Positions 16,165 to 23,515 of a stretch of 23,515 bases of DNA are shown here, in pieces (position 1 is the stretch's first letter; the number at the start of each line of letters is the position of its first letter). Below the pieces are notes generated by a model. It was not told where the DNA came from. It did not search any database and was given only the letters and a program-made list of their open reading frames with translations. The stretch comes from Pseudomonadota bacterium. GTDB lineage: Bacteria > Myxococcota > Myxococcia > Myxococcales > Myxococcaceae. The position numbers and the translations under genes were made by a program. Where the stretch lies: assembly GCA_023423535.1 (NCBI GenBank), contig JAFAFL010000159.1, positions 1-23,515 on the forward strand, in the 5' to 3' direction.

Positions 16165-19100
16165 ATGACTCCCAACAACCTTCCGAACGTGAAGACGGGT
16201 TTTCCGACCATGACCAATGCCCTGCGTCCCCTCCTCCTCGGCCTCGTGGCGGCGGTGGCTCTCACCGGCTGTCCGGCCGAGGTCCCCCCTCCGCCCGCGA
16301 TCCCGGCGGCGCCCGAGATCGAGGCCTTCACCGCCTCGCGCCAGAGCGTGAAGAGCGGTGACAGCGTCACCCTCACCTGGCAGACGAAGAACGCCGAGAA
16401 CGTCCAGATCGAGAGCCTCGGGCTCGGGCTGGTGTCCGGCGTCTCCGGCGCGTCCGGCACCGTGGACGTGGCGGTGAACGAGAGCACCGTGTTCGTGCTC
16501 TCGGCGAAGAACGCCCGCGGCGTGCGCGAGAGCGCGACGGTGGCGGTGTCGGTGGAGGAGGGCAGCCGCGAGGCGCTCTTTGCCGCCACCCCGAAGACCG
16601 TCAGCGCCGGCGAGCCTGTGACCCTCACCTGGGTCGCGGACCGGGCGAAGGCGGTCAGCCTGCGGGTGAAGGGCGGCGAGCTGCTCGACATCGGCAGCCA
16701 GCTGACCGCGGGCGCGGTGAAGGTGAACCCCACCGCAAACACGGTGTGGGAGCTCACGGTGGACGGCGCGGTGTTCGAGGCCTCGGTGGAGGTCCGCCCG
16801 ACGATCCTCCTCGTCTCCTCCGAGCCGTCCTTTGCGCGGCCGGGCGAGGCGCTGACGGTGCAGTGGCTCACCCTCGGCGCCACCCGGGTGACCGTGGAGG
16901 CGGTGGGCCGCGGCCAGGTGCACGAGACGACGATGGCGGGTCAGGCCGCCGAGGGCTCCTTCACCGAGACGGTGGCGGAGACGGTCGGTGAGGCGGACGT
17001 GGTCAGCTACATCGTCCGCGCGCACGGCGCCAACGACACGGTCACCGAGCACACCCTCAGCCTCTACGTGGGTGGCCAGCCGGAGGTGGAGCTGTTCACC
17101 GCGCCGGAGTTGGCGAACGTGGGCATGACCTTCCCCATCACCTGGAAGACGAAGGGCGCGGACTACGTGGAGCTCACCGTGAACGGCGTTCCCTTCTACC
17201 GTTCGCAGACCGCGGCGGAGGCGGCGCAGGGCCAGCTGACGCTGGACACCCCCGACCAGGCTTCGACCTACCGGCTCTCCGCGGTGTACGTCCGCGGCGG
17301 CACCGCGCTGAGCGACGCGAAGCTCGTCAAGCCCATTGGCCCGCCGCAGGTGGTCGGCTTCACCGCATCTCCGACCGGCGGCATCCAGGACGGCGGTGAC
17401 CCGCTCACCCTCAACTGGAACGTTGCCAACGCGCGCAACCTGCGGATCGAGATCGTGGGCGGCAAGAAGCTGCACGAGGACAGCGGCGACACCGCGGGGC
17501 AGGGCACGCTCACCCACTTCCCGAACAAGCAGACCACCTACCGGCTCTTCGCGGACAACGGCGCGGGGATCGCCATCCAGCCGGTGGACCTCGTGGCCTC
17601 CGTCGCCAGCCCGGCGACGCTGACCTTCTCGCCGGCGCAGGTGCCGGCGGGCGGCATCACCACCATCACCTCCGTCACCGCGCCTGGGGTGACCGTGGTG
17701 AAGGGGCTGCCGGCAGTGCTGAACCTCCCGGGGACGGCGTTCGAGAACATCGTCGGCAACGGCGGGACCTCGCTGAACTACAACGGTCCGGACACCACCG
17801 CGGTGCTCGTCACCCTGCCGGAGACCTTCTCCATCCCGCTCTTCGGCGGGACCGCGTCCGGCAACAAGATCTCCATCTCCATCAACGGCTGGTTCGGCTT
17901 CAACGCCACGGCGGTCACCGGTCCGGACTCCGCGACGGCGCTCCCCAGCGGGACGCTCCTCCCCTTCGCCTTCCTGCCGCTGATGGACGACCTGCGCGAC
18001 GTGAACGGCGAGATCTACTGGCGTCTCGACACGGTGAACGGCGTGCGCCGCCTCATCGTGCAGTGGGACAACGTGCAGATCGACCTCGCCACCGTCCAGC
18101 AGCCGAACACGTCGCTCACCTTCCAGGCCCAGCTCTACGAGGACGGCCGGGTGGTGTACGCCTACCACACGATCAACGGCGTCACGACCCAGCGGCCCTC
18201 CATCGGCGTGCAGGACGGCACGATGACCCGCGCGGTCAACGCGCCGTTCGTCCCCAAGGCCGGTGACACCCTCAGCTTCTTCCAGGACGTGGCGCCGCCG
18301 GTGGACATCGTCTCCGGCACCACCCCGTTCACGGTGACGGTGGAGTCGCCGACCTTCGAGCTGGAGATCGAGGCCTCGGCCACCATCCCCGCGCGCGAGT
18401 TCGCGATCAGCGAGGTGAACTACAACCCGGCCGCCGGCCAGCAGCAGTGGTTCGAGGTGCGCAACGACAGCGCCACCCCCCGCGACCTGCAGGGCTGGAC
18501 GATCGACTTCGGCGGGGGCAACACCCACCTCATCGCCCAGTCGCTGGTGCTGCCGGCAAACGGGTTCCTCGTGTTCGGCCAGACGCTCTCCGCCACCGAG
18601 GGCGGCACGGTGCACTACGCCTGGGGCCCGGGGATCACCGTCCCGACGACGGCGGGCTCCATCTCCCTCTGGTACGCGGGCGCGCCCTACAACCGGGTGG
18701 CCTGGACCGCGGCCGGCACCGCCGGCGTGGCGCAGCAGTTCGACCAGAGCCCGGGCCTCACCGCGGCGGGCGGCGTGATCGGCGCAGGCCTCGTCTGCCC
18801 CGCCACCGCGGCCTACGGCGCCTCAGGTCAGCTCGGCACCCCGGGCGCGGCGCACCCCCGCTGCTTCCCCTACGTGATGCAGCCGGCTGCCCCCAACGGG
18901 TTCCAGTCGATCCTCAGCACCGGCACCCACCTCGCCTCGATCAACGACCACGACACCTTCCAGGCGGTCACCCTCCCCCGCGCGGTGAACCTCTTCGGCC
19001 AGCCCCGCACGCAGCTGTGGGTCTCCTCCGAGGGCTTCGCCTCGTTCGTCTCCATCAGCGCGTCGCACTGGAGCAACCCGGCCACCATGAACAACAGCGC

Positions 19101-19473
19101 CCCCAACGGCGTGCTGGCCCCCTTCTGGGACGACCTCCTCCCCGGCGCGGGTCAGGTGCGGTGGCAGCAGTTCGATCCGGACGCGGCTCCCGCGAGCGGT
19201 GACGAGTACACCCTCATCTCCTGGGAGAACTGGCGCGTCGGCAGCGGCGGCGAGCTGAACTTCCAGATCCGGATCAACGAGGGCTCGGGCACGATCGAGT
19301 ACCACTACGGTTCGATGACCTCGAACGACACCGGTGGCCTGCTCGCGCGCGGCTCCTCGGCCTTCACCGGCATGAAGAACCAGACCGGCTCCGCAGGCAT
19401 CCTCTACAACGTCAACAGCGTCTCGCCGGGCATCCAGCCGAACACCGGCCTGCGCTTCGTCTACCTGCCGTAA
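16165..19473 (+). CDS. P5: large multidomain lipoprotein, mosaic of P2-, P3- and P6-like parts
   Basis: ATG 16165 has GAGG 8 bases upstream and lies 15 bases after P4. An alternative ATG at 16210 gives a tidier signal peptide (lipobox LTGC, Cys at 21 instead of 36) but a weak binding site, so the start is uncertain. The product (1,102 residues) begins like P2: CPAE tether, TKNA, AKNARGVRES, VSLRVKGGELLDIG. From about residue 230 it becomes P3/P6-like (HETTMAG, GSFTETV). The nidogen-like module at about 524-702 is closest to P3 (GTAFENIVGNGGTS, LVTLPETF, FLPLMDDLR). The lamin-tail domain (about 746 on; SEVNYNPAAGQQQWFEVRN; cysteines near 878 and 900) and the terminal module (GDEYTLISWENWRVG) are closest to P6. 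No catalytic motif is visible. Middle gene of the second operon, followed by P6. Confidence 0.88.
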   Translation: MTPNNLPNVKTGFPTMTNALRPLLLGLVAAVALTGCPAEVPPPPAIPAAPEIEAFTASRQSVKSGDSVTLTWQTKNAENVQIESLGLGLVSGVSGASGTVDVAVNESTVFVLSAKNARGVRESATVAVSVEEGSREALFAATPKTVSAGEPVTLTWVADRAKAVSLRVKGGELLDIGSQLTAGAVKVNPTANTVWELTVDGAVFEASVEVRPTILLVSSEPSFARPGEALTVQWLTLGATRVTVEAVGRGQVHETTMAGQAAEGSFTETVAETVGEADVVSYIVRAHGANDTVTEHTLSLYVGGQPEVELFTAPELANVGMTFPITWKTKGADYVELTVNGVPFYRSQTAAEAAQGQLTLDTPDQASTYRLSAVYVRGGTALSDAKLVKPIGPPQVVGFTASPTGGIQDGGDPLTLNWNVANARNLRIEIVGGKKLHEDSGDTAGQGTLTHFPNKQTTYRLFADNGAGIAIQPVDLVASVASPATLTFSPAQVPAGGITTITSVTAPGVTVVKGLPAVLNLPGTAFENIVGNGGTSLNYNGPDTTAVLVTLPETFSIPLFGGTASGNKISISINGWFGFNATAVTGPDSATALPSGTLLPFAFLPLMDDLRDVNGEIYWRLDTVNGVRRLIVQWDNVQIDLATVQQPNTSLTFQAQLYEDGRVVYAYHTINGVTTQRPSIGVQDGTMTRAVNAPFVPKAGDTLSFFQDVAPPVDIVSGTTPFTVTVESPTFELEIEASATIPAREFAISEVNYNPAAGQQQWFEVRNDSATPRDLQGWTIDFGGGNTHLIAQSLVLPANGFLVFGQTLSATEGGTVHYAWGPGITVPTTAGSISLWYAGAPYNRVAWTAAGTAGVAQQFDQSPGLTAAGGVIGAGLVCPATAAYGASGQLGTPGAAHPRCFPYVMQPAAPNGFQSILSTGTHLASINDHDTFQAVTLPRAVNLFGQPRTQLWVSSEGFASFVSISASHWSNPATMNNSAPNGVLAPFWDDLLPGAGQVRWQQFDPDAAPASGDEYTLISWENWRVGSGGELNFQIRINEGSGTIEYHYGSMTSNDTGGLLARGSSAFTGMKNQTGSAGILYNVNSVSPGIQPNTGLRFVYLP

Positions 19474-19503
19474 CCCCGCGCCATGACTCTGGAAAGAACG
19501 AAC

Positions 19504-22500
19504 ATGAATCGCATTAGCCTCTCCGGCCTCGTGGTGCTGGTCGCGGCGGCGGTGGCGGGTTGTCCCCAGCCCCAGCCGAAGCCGCCCGAAGTGCCCCCGA
19601 CGGCGAACATCGTCTCCTTCACCGCGTCCCCCGCCCAGGTGGATCCGGGCGGCGCGGTGACCCTCGAGTGGGACACCGAGCAGAGCACCCACGTCTCCAT
19701 CCGCCGCAAGGACGGCACGCTGGTGCCGGTGGACGAGCCGGGCCGCGCGCACGGCTCGCTCGAGGTGAACGTGGAGGCCGACGAGGTCTTCGTGCTCACC
19801 GCCCGCGGCGAGGGCGGCAGCGACACCCGCGCCGCCGCGGTGGCGGTGGTGGAGAAGAGCGACCGCCAGGCCCTCTTCACCGCGGTCCCGGACGACGTGC
19901 CGGCCGGCCAGCCGGTGTCCCTCGTGTGGAGCGTCCCCGGCGAGGGCTCGCTCACCGTGAAGGACGGCTCCGGGACGGTGGTGTACGAGGGGACGAACCG
20001 CGCCACCTCGCGCATCGTCCGGCCCACCGCCAACCAGACCTACACCCTCACCGCGGACGGCAAGGACGTGACGGTGGCGGTCACCGCGCGCCCGGTGATC
20101 AACGCCTTCACCGCCTCGCAGACCGCGCTGGCGCTCGGTGACGACGTGACCCTGCAGTGGTCGGTGCTCGGCGCCACCGAGGTCAGCGTGACCGCGCAGG
20201 GCCGCGGCACGCTGCACACCGAGACCGATCCCGCCGCCATGGCGGATGGCTCCTTCACCGAGACGGTGGACTTCGTGGCCGAGACCAACGGCGTCGTCCG
20301 CTACGTGCTCAACGCGCAGGCCAACGGCCGGACGATCAGCGCGGCGATCGAGGTGGGCGTGGGCGTGGACCCGGTGTTCACCCAGATCACGGCGCCGGAG
20401 TTCGCGCTCGTCGACGGGCAGTACTCGGTCTCCTGGAAGACCGGCCGCGCGAACCGCGTGGAGGTTCTCCGCGACGGCAAGGTCATCCACGTGGCGCAGT
20501 CGCAGGCGGAGGTGGCCCAGGGCCAGCTGACGCTCGAGTCCCCCGCGGACAAGCACGAGCTCGTCTTCCGCGCCCACAACGCGCGCGGCGGTGTCGCGGA
20601 GGAGCCCCGTACCGTCCGTATGGTGGGCGAGCCGATGTTCAACAGCTTCGCCGCCACGCCCTCGCCGCTGCCGCAGGGCGGCAACGCGGTCGCGCTCAAC
20701 TGGGACGTGACCAACGCGCGCCGGGTGCGGATCAGCATCCAGGGCGGCGCCCTGCTCCATGAGGTCACCGGGCTCGGCGTCGAGCAGGGCTCCTTCCCGG
20801 TGTACCCGAACAAGCAGACGACCTACGTGCTCCACGCGGACAACCAGGTCGGCAACGCGATCGCCGAGCAGCTGGTGACGGTGGACGTCACCGCGCCCGC
20901 GCGGCTGGTGTTCAATCCCGCCACCGTTCCGAACGGCACGGCGATCCAGATCACCGGCACCACCCCGCCCCTCGCCGGCACGGTGAGGATGCCCTCGGCG
21001 GTGAGGAAGAACCTCCCGGGTGACGATTGGGTGGAGCTCGTCGGCAACGGCGGCACGCAGCTGCCGGTCCTCAGCGGCGACGACACGACCTCCTACCTCA
21101 TCAACCTGCCCGAGGCGTTCCGCACCGTGCTGATGGGAACGCCGATCACCTCGCACACGGTGAACGTCTCCACCAACGGCTGGCTGAGCTTCAGCTCCAC
21201 CGTCGTCGCGGGGCCGAGCGTCCCCGCCGCCACCCTCCCCGACACGACGCTGCCGCACCTGGCCATTGCGCCCTTTTCGAAGGACCTCGTGGCGGACAGC
21301 TCGTCGCGGATCCTCTGGCGCATCGACGGGACGGGTAGCAACCGGCGCCTGATCGTCCAGTGGCAGAGCTACCCGGTCTGGAATCAGTCCTCGAAGAAGG
21401 CGACCTTCCAGGCGCACATCTACGAGTCGGGCAAGGTCGTCTTTGCCTACAAGACCATGACCGGCTTTGCGTCGAGCGACACGGCGGCCATCGGCCTGCA
21501 GAACGCGACCTCCACCGCGGCGGTGGTGCCGCCGGCGGGTCTGCTGACGAACGGCCTTCCGGCGTCCGGCGAGCGCGTGACCATCGGCGGTGAGGTCACC
21601 TTCCCGGTCACGGTCAACGCGTCCACCACCCCGGTGGAGCTGCAGGTGGAGGTCGTTCCCGGCACCTGGATCAGCATCCTCGACGCGCCGAACATCATCC
21701 CGCCGAACCAGTTCGGGATCTCCGAGGTCAACTACAACCCCGCGTCCGGCCAGGCCCAGTGGTTCGAGGTGCGGAACAACACGAACGGTCCCATCGATCT
21801 CGGCGGCTGGGTCATCACCTTCGCCCCGAACGTGACCCACACCATCGCCGGCCCGCTGATCATTCCGGCGAACGGGCAGCTCCTGTTCGGCCAGACGGCG
21901 GGCGCGGCGGAGGGCGCTACCGTGGACTACGTGTACGGCGCGGGCTTCACGCTCCCCACCGCGTCCGGATCGCTGTCGCTCGGCATTGGCGGCGGCACCT
22001 ACAACACCCTCGCCTGGACGGCCGCGGGCACCGCCGGCGTCTCCCTCCAGGCGGACGCGCCGAGCACCGGACTCCTCGCCCCGGCGGGCCAGAGCCGCGT
22101 CACCTGTCCGTCCACCGCGGCGTACGGGGCCTCCGGCCAGCTGGGCACCCCGGGCGCGGCGAACAGCCGCTGCTTCCCCTACCTCATGTCCACCAGCACC
22201 GCGCACACCTTCGCGCCCATCGCGGCGACGGGCACGCTGCTCACGAGCATCAGCTCCCACGACAGCTACCAGGCGATCACCCTGCCCCGCGCAGTGAACG
22301 TCTTCGGCCAGCCCCGGACGCAGTTCTGGGTCACCTCCGAGGGCTTCGTGACCTGGGTGTCGATCACCTCGTCGCACTTCAGCAACGTGACCACCGTCTC
22401 CAGCAGCCTGCCCAACGGGATGTTCGCCCCGTTCTGGGACGACCTCGCGCCCCAGTCCACCGGCACCCTCGGCAGCGGGTTCGGCGTGTACTGGCAGCAG

Positions 22501-22800
22501 TTCGACCCGGATGCCACGCCGGCGAGCGGTGACGAGTACACGGTCTTCTCGTGGGAGAACTGGCGCGTGGGCACCACCGCGAGCCTGAACTTCCAGGTCC
22601 GCATCGACGAGGGCACCGGCGACGTGTTCTTCCTCTACGGCGCCATCACCGGCACCGACGCGAACCGCATCGCGGGCAACTCGGCCACCACCTGGGTGAA
22701 GAACACCGCCGGCACCGCGGCGATGGCCTACAACCTCAACTCCGCGGCCGCGCCCGGCATCACGCCGAACAGCGCGATCCGGTTCGCCTACACCCCGTAG
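19504..22800 (+). CDS. P6: large multidomain lipoprotein, N-terminal paralogue of P3
   Basis: ATG 19504 is chosen over the in-frame ATG 19483 because GGAAAG (19491-19496) is 7 bases upstream of it, whereas 19483 has no purine-rich site. It gives 1,098 residues, lipobox VAGC (Cys20) and tether CPQPQPKPPEVPP. Ig-like repeats extend to about 490 (ARGEGGSD early, as in P3; YPNKQTTYVLHADN later, as in P5). The nidogen-like module is at about 506-689 (NVSTNGWLSF, RRLIVQWQSY). The lamin-tail domain starts at about 737 (SEVNYNPASGQAQWFEVRN) with cysteines near 868 and 890 around LGTPGAAN. The terminal module carries GDEYTVFSWENWRVG but lacks the EYHYG motif, reading VFFLYG instead. P6 is the last gene of the second operon; a terminator begins 22 bases after the stop. 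Confidence 0.9.
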   Translation: MNRISLSGLVVLVAAAVAGCPQPQPKPPEVPPTANIVSFTASPAQVDPGGAVTLEWDTEQSTHVSIRRKDGTLVPVDEPGRAHGSLEVNVEADEVFVLTARGEGGSDTRAAAVAVVEKSDRQALFTAVPDDVPAGQPVSLVWSVPGEGSLTVKDGSGTVVYEGTNRATSRIVRPTANQTYTLTADGKDVTVAVTARPVINAFTASQTALALGDDVTLQWSVLGATEVSVTAQGRGTLHTETDPAAMADGSFTETVDFVAETNGVVRYVLNAQANGRTISAAIEVGVGVDPVFTQITAPEFALVDGQYSVSWKTGRANRVEVLRDGKVIHVAQSQAEVAQGQLTLESPADKHELVFRAHNARGGVAEEPRTVRMVGEPMFNSFAATPSPLPQGGNAVALNWDVTNARRVRISIQGGALLHEVTGLGVEQGSFPVYPNKQTTYVLHADNQVGNAIAEQLVTVDVTAPARLVFNPATVPNGTAIQITGTTPPLAGTVRMPSAVRKNLPGDDWVELVGNGGTQLPVLSGDDTTSYLINLPEAFRTVLMGTPITSHTVNVSTNGWLSFSSTVVAGPSVPAATLPDTTLPHLAIAPFSKDLVADSSSRILWRIDGTGSNRRLIVQWQSYPVWNQSSKKATFQAHIYESGKVVFAYKTMTGFASSDTAAIGLQNATSTAAVVPPAGLLTNGLPASGERVTIGGEVTFPVTVNASTTPVELQVEVVPGTWISILDAPNIIPPNQFGISEVNYNPASGQAQWFEVRNNTNGPIDLGGWVITFAPNVTHTIAGPLIIPANGQLLFGQTAGAAEGATVDYVYGAGFTLPTASGSLSLGIGGGTYNTLAWTAAGTAGVSLQADAPSTGLLAPAGQSRVTCPSTAAYGASGQLGTPGAANSRCFPYLMSTSTAHTFAPIAATGTLLTSISSHDSYQAITLPRAVNVFGQPRTQFWVTSEGFVTWVSITSSHFSNVTTVSSSLPNGMFAPFWDDLAPQSTGTLGSGFGVYWQQFDPDATPASGDEYTVFSWENWRVGTTASLNFQVRIDEGTGDVFFLYGAITGTDANRIAGNSATTWVKNTAGTAAMAYNLNSAAAPGITPNSAIRFAYTP

Positions 22801-22822
22801 ACGGACTTCCGCAGGGAACTCG

Positions 22823-22859
22823 AGGCCACCTGCCCCAACGGCAGGTGGCCTTTCCTTTT
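22823..22859 (+). terminator. Rho-independent terminator of the P4-P6 operon
   Basis: A perfect 12-bp stem, AGGCCACCTGCC (22823-22834) with GGCAGGTGGCCT (22840-22851), encloses a CCAAC loop and is followed by TTCCTTTT. It lies just after the P6 stop and ends the lipoprotein cluster. Confidence 0.9.
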
Positions 22860-23050
22860 GCGGGCTGTCACTTCTACCGCCCTTCAGCCACGGCCCTCCC
22901 CGAAGTGGGAACGGCGTTACCCAAAAGGACGGGAAAGGGGCCGCCTTCTGTCGCGGGGCGGACGCGCGAGGGCGCACGGGGCGCTGGCACTCGCGCTGCA
23001 AAGTCATCCCGCGGGACGCGTCGGCGGGCGGGGACGCGAGGAGGGGTGGC

Positions 23051-23284
23051 GTGGGGGATTCGAAGGAAGGCGTGGGGCGGGGGCCGTACGACCCCATCTG
23101 TGGGAAGGCGCTGGGCGTGGAGCAGCAGGCCCACTCGCTCGAGTACAAGAAGCGCCGGTACTACTTCTGCTCGCCGCGCTGTCGGAGCGCGTTCGCGGCG
23201 CGGACGGAGAAGTTCCGCGTCAGCGAGCTGATGCGCGCCGGCGCATTGCTCTCACCCGGCCGCGTCCGCTGGGGGCTTGCCTAG
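23051..23284 (+). CDS. YHS-domain small protein
   Basis: The GTG start at 23051 has a strong AGGAGG (23039-23044) 6 bases upstream. The 77-residue product is mostly one YHS domain: DPICGKAL at about residue 14, then AHSLEYKKRRYYFCSPRC and the FAARTEKF end of the motif. The domain is named for its Tyr-His-Ser signature and is found in metal-transport ATPases and small metal-responsive proteins; the three cysteines (CGK, CSPRC) are the likely ligands. There is no signal peptide, so it is probably cytoplasmic. The C-terminal 20 residues are outside the domain. It follows the P6 terminator by about 190 bases of gene-free DNA, so it is not part of the lipoprotein operon. Confidence 0.85.
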   Translation: MGDSKEGVGRGPYDPICGKALGVEQQAHSLEYKKRRYYFCSPRCRSAFAARTEKFRVSELMRAGALLSPGRVRWGLA

Positions 23285-23456
23285 CGCGCCGCGTTCGCGG
23301 GCGCAGGTGAGCTGGGCCGGCGGAAGCGCGAGCGCCTCTGGGGGGATGGCGCGGGCGCCCGGCCGGCCGAAGGACGCACCGTGACGGCAGACGCGTGGGG
23401 GCGCGGAGCCGTCCGCAGCAGTGGCAGTCGCAGTCAGCAGTGCCGTCATCCAGGAG

Positions 23457-23482
23457 CGGCGCGCCCCCGGGGGGGCGCGCCG
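23457..23482. repeat. Perfect GC-rich inverted repeat after the YHS gene
   Basis: Twelve-base arms CGGCGCGCCCCC (23457-23468) and GGGGGCGCGCCG (23471-23482) are separated by two G residues. It could fold as a tight hairpin and slow transcription leaving the YHS gene 170 bases upstream, but there is no T tract on either strand. The rest of 23285-23515 shows no gene that I can support. Confidence 0.45.
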
Positions 23483-23515
23483 GGTCCGGAAGCCCGACAG
23501 GGGGCCGCGGGGCGG

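Noticed and set aside
19483..19503. Upstream ATG for P6
   Set aside because: No purine-rich site precedes it, whereas ATG 19504 has GGAAAG at 7 bases and gives a signal peptide like that of P1 and P4.
2610..22800. Repeated DNA words as a CRISPR array or mobile repeats
   Set aside because: The repeats are coding, kilobase-spaced and follow homologous domains of the paralogues; there are no short regular spacers, target-site duplications or transposase genes.
12925..23148. Minus-strand open frames of 1,896 codons (12925-18615) and 1,441 codons (18823-23148) opposite P4-P6
   Set aside because: Same cause as the frame opposite P1-P3; they lack ribosome binding sites and recognisable domains.
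23252..23449. Minus-strand 65-codon open frame at the right end
   Set aside because: It overlaps the YHS gene, has no recognisable motif and no convincing ribosome binding site.

Overview
The window is very GC-rich and has the codon use and protein types of a predatory or soil myxobacterium (Myxococcota, probably Cystobacterineae). That assignment is an inference from base composition, from the abundance of large exported lipoproteins with Ig-like, nidogen-like and lamin-tail domains, and from the absence of close homology to anything enteric. There are no tRNA or rRNA genes, IS elements, phage genes or CRISPR repeats.

Left flank (1-2155): the 3' end of an unidentified gene; a start-less fragment that looks like the C-terminal strands of an outer-membrane beta-barrel (319-474); and, converging on it from the minus strand, an exported thioredoxin-fold (TlpA-like, CVPC) protein whose frame is broken by what looks like one extra base near 1216. 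A 454-bp divergent intergenic region (2156-2609) carries a dyad, a palindrome and a candidate promoter for the genes to its right.

Core (2610-22859): six consecutive, co-directional, paralogous lipoproteins of about 1,100 residues each, called P1 to P6 here. All have a lipobox signal peptide, a proline-rich tether, about five Ig-like beta-sandwich repeats, a nidogen-like module, a lamin-tail (LTD) module with one conserved cysteine pair, and a second nidogen-like module at the extreme C-terminus. They form two three-gene transcription units: P1-P3, closed by a strong terminator at 12627-12668, and P4-P6, closed by another at 22823-22859. P4-P6 has its own leader with inverted repeats. By N-terminal sequence P1 pairs with P4, P2 with P5 and P3 with P6, so a three-gene operon was apparently duplicated in tandem. 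P5 is a mosaic: N-terminus like P2, middle like P3, C-terminus like P6. This paralogous surface-lipoprotein set, which I do not recognise as a named system, is the notable content of the window.

Right flank (22860-23515): a 77-residue YHS-domain protein, probably metal-binding, followed by a GC-rich perfect inverted repeat.

Working model (inference): P1-P6 are exported by Sec, lipidated, and displayed from a membrane as long multi-domain rods. Each operon would supply three non-identical subunits or three alternative surface ligands. No enzymatic motif is visible in any of the six.
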